Shown piece by piece: positions 42,314 to 50,336 of a stretch of 64,000 nt of DNA. The DNA comes from Bacillus sp. HNG (GTDB lineage Bacteria; Bacillota; Bacilli; Bacillales; Bacillaceae_L). Under the pieces are notes generated by a model, which worked only from the letters and a program-made list of their open reading frames with translations, made no database searches and was not told where the DNA came from. The translations under genes were made by a program, and so were the position numbers. Numbering within the stretch: the first letter of the stretch is position 1; the number at the start of each line of letters is the position of its first letter. The stretch is taken from positions 620,001 to 684,000 of the forward strand of contig NZ_QUQV01000001.1 of the NCBI RefSeq assembly GCF_003400205.1, given 5' to 3'.

Positions 42314-42397
42314 AAAAAACCACCGAAACATGATTCTAGGATGTTAGAAAGATGCAACGGTGGTTAGTCTTTAGCAGGGTCGCTACCAAGTGCCAAC
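42314..42397 (-). promoter_or_regulatory. Candidate attenuator leader of fdhF
   Basis: On the minus strand a hairpin GTTGG...CTAAC (42362-42397) displays GGTAGCGACCCTGCTAAAG, then a terminator with stem AACCACCG/CGGTGGTT and TTTTTT tail (42314-42365); the two share the bases AAC. The TAGCGANCCTGCTA motif recurs before the OFA transporter. It lies between DUF2294 and fdhF. 42401-42568 is further structured sequence without a gene. Confidence 0.65.
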
Positions 42398-42568
42398 ACG
42401 ATAGGATTTTCAAAAAGTGCGGTGTATATGACTCATCGAATTTCTGCGTTGGCTTGCTTCTCTGTTCCTCACGTATTAACTGCATACGCACCGGTACTCA
42501 AAGCTGCGCCGCCTTGAAACTCTCGGTCCTATCCATCCTCCTTTTTGAACTCTTATTGCTGTTGTAAT

Positions 42569-42931
42569 TTATTTAGTTGAAAACTTTTTCTCTAAATCTT
42601 GATCAAATACAAAGACGGACATTCCGAAATCTCGGTCAATATCAATATCTACAAATAAATCAACTAGGTTTGAACCTAAAAATTCTTCCATTTCAACGGG
42701 TCTGTTTTTTCGATACATTTCTTTTACCATTTCGGTTCTTGCCGCACGAAGCATTTGTTTTCCTTCATCTGCGGCTGCAATAAACTTTTCAACTGGAGAT
42801 AGGTTTCCTTCCATTTCACAAATGGCCCAATTTTTACAAAAGGTTGTTGTGATTTTACTCGGTCCTTTTCCCATATGTTTTTTTCGAAAAGACCTTACTA
42901 GATTGCTAAACTCGGCTTCGTACTTATTCAT
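42569..42931 (-). CDS. DUF2294 family protein
   Basis: A 120-residue protein that fits DUF2294: FRKKHMGKGPSKITTTF, then a strand with EMEGNLSPVEKFIAAADEGK and the helix MVKEMYRKNRPVEMEEFLG. It is soluble and small, with no catalytic motif visible. The function of DUF2294 is not known. It lies 63 bp after the OFA transporter and upstream of fdhF, all on the minus strand, so the three probably form one regulated unit. GAGGGT is upstream of the ATG. Confidence 0.82.
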   Translation of the reverse strand: MNKYEAEFSNLVRSFRKKHMGKGPSKITTTFCKNWAICEMEGNLSPVEKFIAAADEGKQMLRAARTEMVKEMYRKNRPVEMEEFLGSNLVDLFVDIDIDRDFGMSVFVFDQDLEKKFSTK

Positions 42932-42994
42932 TTTTGTTCTACCCTCTTATCAGTAACTTCATTAACCTTAGTTAATCAAGATTACCAATGAATG

Positions 42995-44260
42995 TCAACT
43001 AGCAAGCTCAGCACCTTTTCCAGCTTGTTGTTTTCGTAGTTTCTTAATATCTAAACGGATTAAAAGTGAAATCGCCAATGCGACCGCAAATAATGCCGTA
43101 AACACGGTTAAGCTTTGAGTATAGCTTCCAGTGGTATCACGAATCCAAGAAGCGAACATTGGACCTGCAAGTCCTGCAGCTGCCCAAGCTGTTAAAATAT
43201 AACCGTGGATCGCCCCAAGTTGTTTTGTTCCAAACAAATCGCCGATGTATGCAGGGATTGCTGAGAACCCACCACCATAACAAGTGTAAATAAGGGCAAG
43301 TAAAATTTGGAATAACAACGGATTTGAGACATGTGGTAATAACGGGAATGCAATCACTTGAATGGCAAAGAATACTGTATATGTATTCGGTCTTCCTAAA
43401 TAATCAGACACTGATGCCCAACCAATACGCCCAAGTCCGTTAAATGCACCTAAAACTCCAACTAATGCTGCTGCTGCAACTGGTGTTAACCCTACACTTT
43501 CCTGTGCTAGTGGCGAAGCTGCAGAGATAATGGCAATTCCGCACGTTACGTTGATGAAGAGCATAAGCCATAAATAATAAAATCGTTTTGTTTTTACAGC
43601 TTGGTTTGCAGTTAATTGTGATAAGTCCTGTTTTAATTTAGTCGTACCAGATGATACTTTCTCTTTAAATCCAGCTGGCATCCAACCTGCTTGAGGTGGA
43701 GCAAGGTATAAAGATGATAGGATCATAATGATAAAGTAAGATATTCCGAGAATATAAAATGTATTTGCTATTCCTACCGATACAATCAGCTTTTGCATGA
43801 TTGGGCTACTAATTAGGGATGCAAATCCAAAGCCCATAATCGCAAGTCCTGTAGCCATTCCACGTCTATCTGGGAACCATTTTACTAATGTTGATACAGG
43901 TGCAATATATCCAACACCTAGACCAATTCCACCTAAAGCACCATAGAATAAATATAATAATGGCAGTGATTCTAAGTTGATTGCAAGTCCAGAGCCTGTG
44001 ATTCCGATACCAAAGAAAATCGCGGCAAGAATACCGGATGCACGAGGACCATATTTTTCAACGAAATGTCCTAGGAAGGCTGCGGATAATCCTAAGAAAA
44101 GAATTGCGATACTAAAGGTCATGCTGATGTCGGTTAAATCCCAACCGAATTCTGTCTGTAATGGTTTTGTAAATACACTCCAAGCATAAACAGAGCCAAT
44201 TGATAAGTGAATGCCAACTGCCGAGGCTGCGATCAGCCAACGATTTTTTGTCTTTTCCAT
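42995..44260 (-). CDS. OFA-type MFS transporter (oxalate/formate antiporter family)
   Basis: A 421-residue major facilitator with 12 predicted helices. It has the OFA family pattern: the N-terminal SIGSVYAWSVFTKPLQTEFG, GLGVGYIAPVSTLVKWFPDRRG and the C-terminal GAIHGYILTAWAAAGLAGP. Members carry oxalate, formate or other small acids; the neighbouring fdhF and fdhD suggest formate or a related anion. AAAGGAGAG precedes the ATG. Its leader (44319-44475) contains two hairpins with a conserved motif and a terminator. Confidence 0.88.
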   Translation of the reverse strand: MEKTKNRWLIAASAVGIHLSIGSVYAWSVFTKPLQTEFGWDLTDISMTFSIAILFLGLSAAFLGHFVEKYGPRASGILAAIFFGIGITGSGLAINLESLPLLYLFYGALGGIGLGVGYIAPVSTLVKWFPDRRGMATGLAIMGFGFASLISSPIMQKLIVSVGIANTFYILGISYFIIMILSSLYLAPPQAGWMPAGFKEKVSSGTTKLKQDLSQLTANQAVKTKRFYYLWLMLFINVTCGIAIISAASPLAQESVGLTPVAAAALVGVLGAFNGLGRIGWASVSDYLGRPNTYTVFFAIQVIAFPLLPHVSNPLLFQILLALIYTCYGGGFSAIPAYIGDLFGTKQLGAIHGYILTAWAAAGLAGPMFASWIRDTTGSYTQSLTVFTALFAVALAISLLIRLDIKKLRKQQAGKGAELAS

Positions 44261-44318
44261 TTCTTCTCTCCTTTATTTTGAAATATTGATGTTCCTTTTG
44301 CAGTATTTCTCTCTAGAA

Positions 44319-44475
44319 CAAAAAAACCGCCAGCAGCCCTATGCTTGAATAAGCATAAAAAGGATGATGACGGTTAATTTCCCTAGCAGGATCGCTACTA
44401 CAAAATTAACAGTAATCGTTTCCAATATTCCACCTTTTGCACTAGAGACAGGTTCGCTATCCTGTGACAAAAGTG
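44319..44475 (-). promoter_or_regulatory. Candidate attenuator leader of the OFA transporter
   Basis: In minus-strand order: hairpin 1 (44431-44475; CACTTTTG...CAAAAGGTG outer arms, ACAGG/CCTGT inner stem showing ATAGCGAA), hairpin 2 (44373-44410; GTTAATTT/AAATTAAC showing TAGCGATCCTGCTA), then a long terminator (44319-44375; AACCG...CGGTT with inner TATGCTT/AAGCATA) and TTTTTTT. Hairpin 2 and the terminator share AAC. Start of the transporter is 58 bp beyond. Confidence 0.7.
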
Positions 44476-44667
44476 TGTCTATATTGTGAACTATTTGTTA
44501 CGATATTATCAAACCTAGGAAAATATTACAATAGCTTTTTGTTAAATTATTTCGAGTTGCAAGAAAACTTAATAGTTGTTTTACCAAAAAAAGTATGATT
44601 ATATATTAGTAATTAATCTAGGAAAAGCTTTAACTCAAAATTGGGACCACAAAAGTGAGGTGTAAAG

Positions 44668-45477
44668 ATGGTAGAGTCTATTACCATTCGAAAAGGTATT
44701 ATCAAATTTGAAGATGGTCAATTAATTGACGAAGAGGATCAAATTGTCACTGAATTTCCTTTAACCATTATCTTGAACCAACAGGAATTTGCGACAATGG
44801 TTTGTACCCCTTCTGAGCTAGATGAACTTGTAATTGGCTTTTTAGCTTCTGAAGGTGTCATCCGCTTCAGAGATGACATTAAGAGTCTTCATATTGACGA
44901 AGGTCAGGGCTATGCATATGTGGAAACAACAACCGAAGTGACAACAAGTCAGGAGTATTATTCAAAGCGTTTTATCGGTTCCTGCTGTGGAAAGGGCAGA
45001 CAATTTTACTTTGTGAATGATGCAAAAACGGCTAAAACATCAACTTCAACCATTACCCTTACACCAGAAGAATGCATCAATTTAATGAACGAAATGCAAC
45101 AAAGTAGTATTGTTTTTAAAGACACAGGCGGTGTGCATAATGCTGCACTTTGTACGCCTAACGAAATGATTGTTAACCGAACCGATATTGGCAGACATAA
45201 TGCCCTTGATAAAATATACGGATATTGCTTAATGAACAAAATTCCAGTTCGTGATAAAATCATTGTGTTTAGTGGAAGAATTTCTTCAGAAGTCTTATTA
45301 AAAGCCGCAAAAATCGGAGTCGGCATTGTGTTGTCAAAATCCGCACCTACCGATCTAGCAATCAAAATGGCGGAGGAACTCAATGTTACGGCTGTTGGCT
45401 TTATCCGTGGTGGCAAACTTAATGTGTATTCACATCCAGAACGAATCGTACAAGAGTCTTTTGAAAGCACTTTCTAA
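44668..45477 (+). CDS. fdhD: Formate dehydrogenase accessory sulfurtransferase FdhD
   Basis: A 269-residue FdhD. The catalytic cysteine loop is Cys106-Cys107 in FIGSCCGKGRQ, followed by FKDTGGVHNAALC and the cofactor-binding DIGRHNALDKIYG and GRISSEVLLKAAKIG. FdhD passes sulfur to the bis-MGD cofactor so that formate dehydrogenase becomes active. It is divergent from the OFA transporter and most likely serves the YdeP-type FdhF. GTGAGGTG precedes the ATG. It ends at a strong terminator. Confidence 0.95.
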   Translation: MVESITIRKGIIKFEDGQLIDEEDQIVTEFPLTIILNQQEFATMVCTPSELDELVIGFLASEGVIRFRDDIKSLHIDEGQGYAYVETTTEVTTSQEYYSKRFIGSCCGKGRQFYFVNDAKTAKTSTSTITLTPEECINLMNEMQQSSIVFKDTGGVHNAALCTPNEMIVNRTDIGRHNALDKIYGYCLMNKIPVRDKIIVFSGRISSEVLLKAAKIGVGIVLSKSAPTDLAIKMAEELNVTAVGFIRGGKLNVYSHPERIVQESFESTF

Positions 45478-45481
45478 AATG

Positions 45482-45521
45482 AAAGAGATTAGCAGAATTC
45501 TTTTCTGCTAATCTCTTTTTT
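45482..45521 (+). terminator. Intrinsic terminator of fdhD
   Basis: A perfect 14-bp stem AAAGAGATTAGCAG and complement, with TTTTTT tail. Confidence 0.9.
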
Positions 45522-45553
45522 GGGTATTGTGGTTTTATTATTGGCTATATTTT

Positions 45554-46003
45554 TTACGTATGCTGGAACAGTTCTTGTACGTTTTTCATGAATTCCTCGG
45601 ATTGTTTATTACTCGATCCCTTCATTAAGACCTCGCCAACCTTGGCTAATTTACCAGTCATTTCAAAATCCATTTCATATTCAACTAATGTTTTATCTGG
45701 TTCAATAGACGTTAGGTTTGCTATAAGAGTATTTGTAAAGGAGCCCGCAAGTGAAACAGGTTTTCCCTTCATTTCAACCACAATTCTCTCATTTTCAATG
45801 GTCTCTTTCAGTTCTCCTACACCCTGAATTTTAATGGGTACAAATTGCACCTTCACTTCAACTAATGTTTCATATTTAGTTGGACTTAATTGCTTAACCT
45901 CTTTACAGCCTGGAAAGCATCGTCCCAATTTCAGTGGATCCATAAAAACAGAATAGACCCTTGCTCTGTCTGCATGTACGATAAATTGATCAGCCTTTTT
46001 CAA
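45554..46003 (-). CDS. CoxG/SRPBCC family protein
   Basis: About 149 residues of the SRPBCC (START-like) fold, CoxG group: VHADRARVYSVFMDPLKLGR, CFPGCKEVKQLSPTKYE, and a C-terminal helix with KVGEVLMKGSSNKQSEEF. CoxG proteins in CO dehydrogenase operons anchor the enzyme or bind quinone; here no CO dehydrogenase is present, so a general lipid- or cofactor-binding role is more likely. TTG at 46003 with TTAGGAG seven bases before is preferred over the ATG at 46021. It sits near a molybdopterin locus, which may not be coincidence. Confidence 0.75.
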   Translation of the reverse strand: MKKADQFIVHADRARVYSVFMDPLKLGRCFPGCKEVKQLSPTKYETLVEVKVQFVPIKIQGVGELKETIENERIVVEMKGKPVSLAGSFTNTLIANLTSIEPDKTLVEYEMDFEMTGKLAKVGEVLMKGSSNKQSEEFMKNVQELFQHT

Positions 46004-46130
46004 AATCCCACTCCTAACCATTTTTCTAAGATGATGTTACAAGTGTATTAGGGTATTTTGAATGTAGAACAACAAGTTATGGCCAAAATGGCAAATCATC
46101 ATAAGAAATCCTTTTACAAACGCTTATGTA

Positions 46131-46889
46131 TCAAAGTTTCTCACGATAATCGATTTCGAAAATGTATTGGCATATGGCCCTTGCTACCCCGTCCTTTTCG
46201 TTTGAGGATGTGATCTTATCGGCAGCTCTCTTCACCTCATCTGATGCATTTTCCATTGCAACACCTAACCCAACAGATGTTAGTAACTGCAAGTCATTAA
46301 AACTATCCCCGATCGCCATTACGTTCTCTAATTCGATATCTAACAAACTGCAAACCTTTCGGATACCATATTCCTTTGTGATTCCTTTTGCTGATATCTC
46401 AAGATTATTCTCTGCGGACTGAGTAATCTCTAGATGACCCCAACTTTCTAATTCAAGCTTTAGTTCTTTGATTAAAGTTACATTATTATTTAATAATCCA
46501 AATTTCATCCATCTATCATTTATATCCTCATCCTGCCAGTCAGGTTTTCTAATGAAGCGGTCTACAGTAAAGCCCCAAAACCAGGAGTCGGTTTGGGTAG
46601 CAAGTTGGTGAAGTCTAAGGATGTCCTGAGTCTTTAAATAATGCCTTTCAAATAGGTCATCCGGTGTTTTCCATATCTCTGCACCATTTAAAAACACCAT
46701 TGGTGAACTAAGGGATAATTCTTTTCTAAACGCCTCTGCAGTCTGTCGCCCCCTACCAGTAGCAATAGAAACAATCACCCCATTCTCAATTGCCTGTTTA
46801 ATCCAGTATTTAGTGGGGAAAGTAATTTCCTTGTTATCATTTAAGGTTGTTCCGTCCAAATCTAACGCTAGTAACCGATATGGCAGCAA
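46131..46889 (-). CDS. Cof-type HAD-IIB sugar phosphatase-like protein
   Basis: A 252-residue HAD-IIB phosphatase: motif I LLALDLDGTTLND, motif II VSIATGRGRQTAEA, motif III/IV KEYGIRKVC and AIGDSFNDLQLL. It is the last gene of the long minus-strand sugar cluster. It may remove phosphate from a pathway intermediate to prevent build-up, an inference. The start is TTG, eight bases after AAAGGAG, directly following the TIM-barrel isomerase gene. Confidence 0.85.
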   Translation of the reverse strand: MLPYRLLALDLDGTTLNDNKEITFPTKYWIKQAIENGVIVSIATGRGRQTAEAFRKELSLSSPMVFLNGAEIWKTPDDLFERHYLKTQDILRLHQLATQTDSWFWGFTVDRFIRKPDWQDEDINDRWMKFGLLNNNVTLIKELKLELESWGHLEITQSAENNLEISAKGITKEYGIRKVCSLLDIELENVMAIGDSFNDLQLLTSVGLGVAMENASDEVKRAADKITSSNEKDGVARAICQYIFEIDYREKL

Positions 46890-46921
46890 GTTTCAAACTC
46901 CTTTCATATACATTCATTTTC

Positions 46922-47686
46922 TTATGGGAATCGTTTAACAGATTGATTTACATATTCTATTTTTTTCATTTCAAAATTAATATAATATTCTTTTTCCTTT
47001 ATCAATTCGAGAATGAAATCAAAAGGAATTTCTCCATCTCCAAGCGCTAAATGTTCATCCTTCATTCCGTGGTTATCGTTGATGTGAAATCCTTTTATAA
47101 ATTCCTTTAGGGCTAACAATTCCTCAACAAACTGACCTTTACTGGCTAAGTACGCATGCCCTGTATCAAAGCATAGTCCCACCTTATCTTTATCAATTGC
47201 ACTCAGAATAGTTAATAAATCATCACTCGTAGCTCCAATTTCATATTTATAAGGGGGGACATTTTCCAGTAGAAGAAATGTGTTTTCAGGTATTTCATTA
47301 TACTTTTTATTAAAAAAATCCTGAATGTTAGTTAGCCCTTTTTGATGATCTGAGGATCTACCAGGATGACAAAGTAAATAATCACTATGAAAGTATTTGG
47401 CTAATTTAATACACTTGTTCCAAATGTCTTCTGTTTCCTTGATAACTATTGGATCACAGGAAGCAGGATTAAACTTATGAATCGGCAAATGAAATTGAAC
47501 TTTCGCTTGGTGTTTTAATAGTAAATCTAAAAGTTGTTTACATTTTTGTTCATTCCAGGAAAGCAGCTCATATCCATGGCCTTCACACATAATTTCAATC
47601 TTCTTCCACCCTTGTTCAAGAAGGGTGTATATGGCTTTTTCAATTGGCTGATGGTATAAAGCGTATGAAGAAATTATATATTTCAT
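46922..47686 (-). CDS. Sugar phosphate isomerase/epimerase (TIM barrel), 1
   Basis: A 254-residue xylose-isomerase-like TIM barrel (AP_endonuc_2 family). Metal and substrate residues lie in YLLCHPG, TFLLLENVPP, GLCFDTGHAYLA and FHINDNHGMKDEHLALGDGE. These motifs match isomerases or epimerases of sugar phosphates and inositols. The exact reaction is unknown. Follows YesL by 52 bp. GAGGAATAG precedes the ATG. It resembles the second TIM-barrel protein (48490) only in fold-level motifs. Confidence 0.82.
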   Translation of the reverse strand: MKYIISSYALYHQPIEKAIYTLLEQGWKKIEIMCEGHGYELLSWNEQKCKQLLDLLLKHQAKVQFHLPIHKFNPASCDPIVIKETEDIWNKCIKLAKYFHSDYLLCHPGRSSDHQKGLTNIQDFFNKKYNEIPENTFLLLENVPPYKYEIGATSDDLLTILSAIDKDKVGLCFDTGHAYLASKGQFVEELLALKEFIKGFHINDNHGMKDEHLALGDGEIPFDFILELIKEKEYYINFEMKKIEYVNQSVKRFP

Positions 47687-47738
47687 ATCTATTCCTCTTT
47701 TTGTTTTTTATTTCCTTTTCGACCCCTAACAAACCCCT

Positions 47739-48338
47739 TTATTCAACAGTCATTCTTTTAGAGATGGTTCTTTTACAAGTATAGTAATTCGCAAACCCTA
47801 AAAGACTAAAACCACATAAAATAGGTAGAAATGGAACAAAGGTCCAAGTGAAAATAATGATACTGATAAAAAGGAACATGATAATTGGGGTAGCAGGTCG
47901 TGTTATTGATAAATAAAACGATTGTTTAATCAATTCCTTATTCGATATATTAAAATCCACTAACAATGGATAAATATATAAAGACATCGATAAAAAAATC
48001 AGCGCAAATAAGCCAAATAAGGGAAACATGAGATAACGAAAAACCCTCTCTAGATTCCACATAACGAGAAGGTCCACTACCAAAACAAGTCCAATTAGAA
48101 ATTGAAATATCCCAATCATACTTGCTTTTTTTAATAATTTCTTAAAGTGACCATAAAACGCTTTTGGTAAAGAGAGCTCATTACCTTCTGCTAAGTCCTT
48201 AATGACTCCAAGCATGGCAGAGGTTGAAGCTGGGATTGTGATGATAGGAAGCGAGAATATAAGCCATAATACATTTAAGAAACAGATATTTCCAATTACC
48301 TCCATTACTCTAAACAACTTTCCATCATGCGCGAACAC
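47739..48338 (-). CDS. YesL family (DUF624) membrane protein
   Basis: About 200 residues with five to six transmembrane helices and the DUF624 opening GNICFLNVLWLIFSLPIITI followed by PASTSAMLGVIKDL. YesL proteins occur beside carbohydrate ABC transporters in Firmicutes and are thought to aid them; function unproven. GTG at 48338 (AGAGGTGG upstream) is preferred over ATG 48377, giving the usual short N-terminus. An inverted repeat (48392-48434) precedes it. Confidence 0.78.
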   Translation of the reverse strand: MFAHDGKLFRVMEVIGNICFLNVLWLIFSLPIITIPASTSAMLGVIKDLAEGNELSLPKAFYGHFKKLLKKASMIGIFQFLIGLVLVVDLLVMWNLERVFRYLMFPLFGLFALIFLSMSLYIYPLLVDFNISNKELIKQSFYLSITRPATPIIMFLFISIIIFTWTFVPFLPILCGFSLLGFANYYTCKRTISKRMTVE

Positions 48339-48391
48339 TATACCACCTCTTTCTAGATTGGAAGGATTAAAGCTCATATATTACAATATTA

Positions 48392-48434
48392 CGAACCACT
48401 CCAAATTCTTAGTAAGGTAAGTTCGAGTGGTTCG
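48392..48434 (-). repeat. Inverted repeat in the operon before YesL
   Basis: A perfect 10-bp inverted repeat CGAACCACTC/GAGTGGTTCG separated by 23 nt, between the isomerase at 48490 and YesL. With only TAATATTG after it, it is more likely an mRNA-processing or partial-termination hairpin than a full terminator. Confidence 0.6.
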
Positions 48435-48489
48435 ATTATGATTTGAATTGGGAATGTAAGTGGCTCTCCACTTTTGTAGGTTTTAAAAT

Positions 48490-49329
48490 CTACAAAGCTT
48501 GCAATATTTGTTTTAGATTATCCACTGACTTCTCTGTTCCTACCTTTGGATCGTCAGTTCCTTCATATTCTACAGAGAGCCATCCCTCGTAATTGACACT
48601 ATTTAGCTCATGAATGACATGATGCAAATCCACTTTTCCTTCCCCTGCGATTGTTCCTAAAAATTCCCCTCCGGATAGTGAGAGAAAAAAATGCCCCTCG
48701 TAATCTGTTCCTACATTAACAAAATCCTTAAAATGCACATGTGCAACATATTTTTTTAGTGCAGTTACGGCATGACTAGGCTCTTCATCTACTAAAAGGA
48801 AATTACCTGTATCAAGAGTACTTCTAACATGAGTAGAACCGACAGTTTCAATTAATTCAATAACTTGTTCACTTCTACCAGCGAAATAACCGTGATTTTC
48901 AATTGCAAGAATAATCCCTTGTTTTTCCGCATAACTAGCACATTCTTTTAAACATTCAATAATCCAAGACTTACCTTGTTCGAAGGAAACGTTTTCAGTT
49001 ACATCACCACTAAAAATTCGAACGACATTGGTGTTCAAATTTTTAGCAATATCTATCCCGTCGTATACTTTTTGAATTTCCATTTTTCTTTCATCTTCAC
49101 TGGTTTTCACAAAATTATTTGAAATATCGTAGGCACTTACCATCAGATTTCTTTCTGCCAACATAAGCTTCACCTTTGGTAATTCTTGCTCCACATCTTT
49201 CCAGTACATGTCTAAAAGTTCTACCCCTTCTAGACCAATAGAAGATGCATAATTAATAAAACCAAACACATCCAGATTTTCATTTACTGTATATTTATGT
49301 AAACTATACATACTAACACTGGTTTTCAT
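48490..49329 (-). CDS. Sugar phosphate isomerase/epimerase (TIM barrel), 2
   Basis: A 279-residue AP_endonuc_2-type TIM barrel: VSMYSLHKYTV at the start, VVRIFSGD, ILAIENHGYFAG, STLDTGNFLL and VHFKDF carry the metal-binding His, Glu and Asp residues. ATG at 49329 with GGGGTG six bases before is chosen. Function is likely epimerisation or isomerisation of a sugar or sugar acid in the cluster's pathway. It follows the RpiR gene after a terminator, so may be reached by readthrough or by its own promoter. Confidence 0.84.
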   Translation of the reverse strand: MKTSVSMYSLHKYTVNENLDVFGFINYASSIGLEGVELLDMYWKDVEQELPKVKLMLAERNLMVSAYDISNNFVKTSEDERKMEIQKVYDGIDIAKNLNTNVVRIFSGDVTENVSFEQGKSWIIECLKECASYAEKQGIILAIENHGYFAGRSEQVIELIETVGSTHVRSTLDTGNFLLVDEEPSHAVTALKKYVAHVHFKDFVNVGTDYEGHFFLSLSGGEFLGTIAGEGKVDLHHVIHELNSVNYEGWLSVEYEGTDDPKVGTEKSVDNLKQILQAL

Positions 49330-49369
49330 TATATTCACCCCAACCTTATTCGTAAATTTGTACTGCAGC

Positions 49370-49404
49370 TTATAAAAGAAGATGCAGCAAAAAAAACTGC
49401 ATCT
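49370..49404 (-). terminator. Intrinsic terminator after the RpiR regulator
   Basis: Stem AGATGCAG/CTGCATCT with a loop of mostly T, and TCTTTTAT tail on the minus strand. Confidence 0.7.
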
Positions 49405-49419
49405 GTTGCAAAGAAAAAA

Positions 49420-50277
49420 TTAGTACATTTTATCTAAAACCGCTTTTGCTGTCTGTTCAATAGATTTGAAGGTTTGGTTCTTATCCTTTAAGGCAATCAC
49501 AGTTGTTAAAATATCGAGTAAATGAAGTTGTGCAATCTTTGAAGCAAATGCACCACCTTGGAGTGGTGACTCCTTGGACGCCGCTAATAAAATAACGTCA
49601 GCATACCTTGTAATGGGTGATCGTGCATGATTGGTTAAACAAATGACAAATGCGTTATTTTCCTTAGCAATTCGAATTGCGTCAACCACATCTTTTGTAC
49701 TTCCTGAGGTGGATATGCCAAAGACAACATCATCCCTTGTTACGAGGGCAGCATTCATTGCCATGACATGTGAATCAGCAGAATGGATAACGTTATATCC
49801 GAAACGCATGAACCGGTGATTTGCGTCCAATGCTGTTATCCCAGATGAACCAATGCCGAAGCAAAACAATCGATTTGCCGAGACAATCGCATTGGCAGCT
49901 TTCTCAAGTGTTTGTGTCTGTAATAAGTTAAGCGTGTTTTCAAGTGCATGTGTGTTTTGGGTTGTAATTTTTCGAGAAACGACTTCAAGCGTGTCATTCT
50001 CTTCAATTTTTCCATGAACATGCTCTTCAGGACTAACAAGGTTTTGTGCAACAGCTAACTTAAACTCCTGATACCCACGAAATCCAAGCTTCCGACAAAA
50101 TCGAATAACAGTCGTCTCTCCTACTCCAGATTTTTCTGCAAGATCTGTTACTGACGAATAAACAGCTTCTTCCGTGTCTATCATTACGACATCTGCTACT
50201 TTTTGTTCGGCCTTTGTTAGTGATTTATAGATACTTGTAATCATTAAAATGGGGTTCGATTTCGTCAACGTATTCAA
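49420..50277 (-). CDS. MurR/RpiR family transcriptional regulator
   Basis: A 285-residue RpiR-type regulator: N-terminal helix-turn-helix (AEKSGVGETTVIRFCRKLGF, about residues 45-65) and a C-terminal SIS sugar-phosphate-binding domain (about 125-260; FCFGIGSSGITALDAN, VVFGISTSGSTKDVVDAI, VICLTNHARSPI). Such regulators respond to amino-sugar phosphates, for example MurNAc-6-P or GlcNAc-6-P. TTG start with AAGGTG six bases upstream. It most likely controls the surrounding cluster; a candidate operator is at 59611-59627. Confidence 0.88.
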   Translation of the reverse strand: MNTLTKSNPILMITSIYKSLTKAEQKVADVVMIDTEEAVYSSVTDLAEKSGVGETTVIRFCRKLGFRGYQEFKLAVAQNLVSPEEHVHGKIEENDTLEVVSRKITTQNTHALENTLNLLQTQTLEKAANAIVSANRLFCFGIGSSGITALDANHRFMRFGYNVIHSADSHVMAMNAALVTRDDVVFGISTSGSTKDVVDAIRIAKENNAFVICLTNHARSPITRYADVILLAASKESPLQGGAFASKIAQLHLLDILTTVIALKDKNQTFKSIEQTAKAVLDKMY

Positions 50278-50336
50278 TTCCTACACCTTCTTTTCAGCTT
50301 AGTGTCTATTAATCAATTAGGATCCCAATTTGTACA

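Noticed and set aside
42400-42568. T-box or Moco riboswitch in the fdhF leader
   Set aside because: No T-box sequence (AGGGTGGNACCGCG-like) is present, and I could not match the Moco consensus; left as an unassigned leader.
44476-44520. FNR- or Rex-type operator before the OFA transporter
   Set aside because: TTGTGAACTATTTGTTAC has only one good half-site; it matches neither TGTGA-N6-TCACA nor the full Rex palindrome.
45554-46003. CO dehydrogenase operon member
   Set aside because: The CoxG-like protein has no coxMSL or coxD-F genes near it, so the name reflects the family only.
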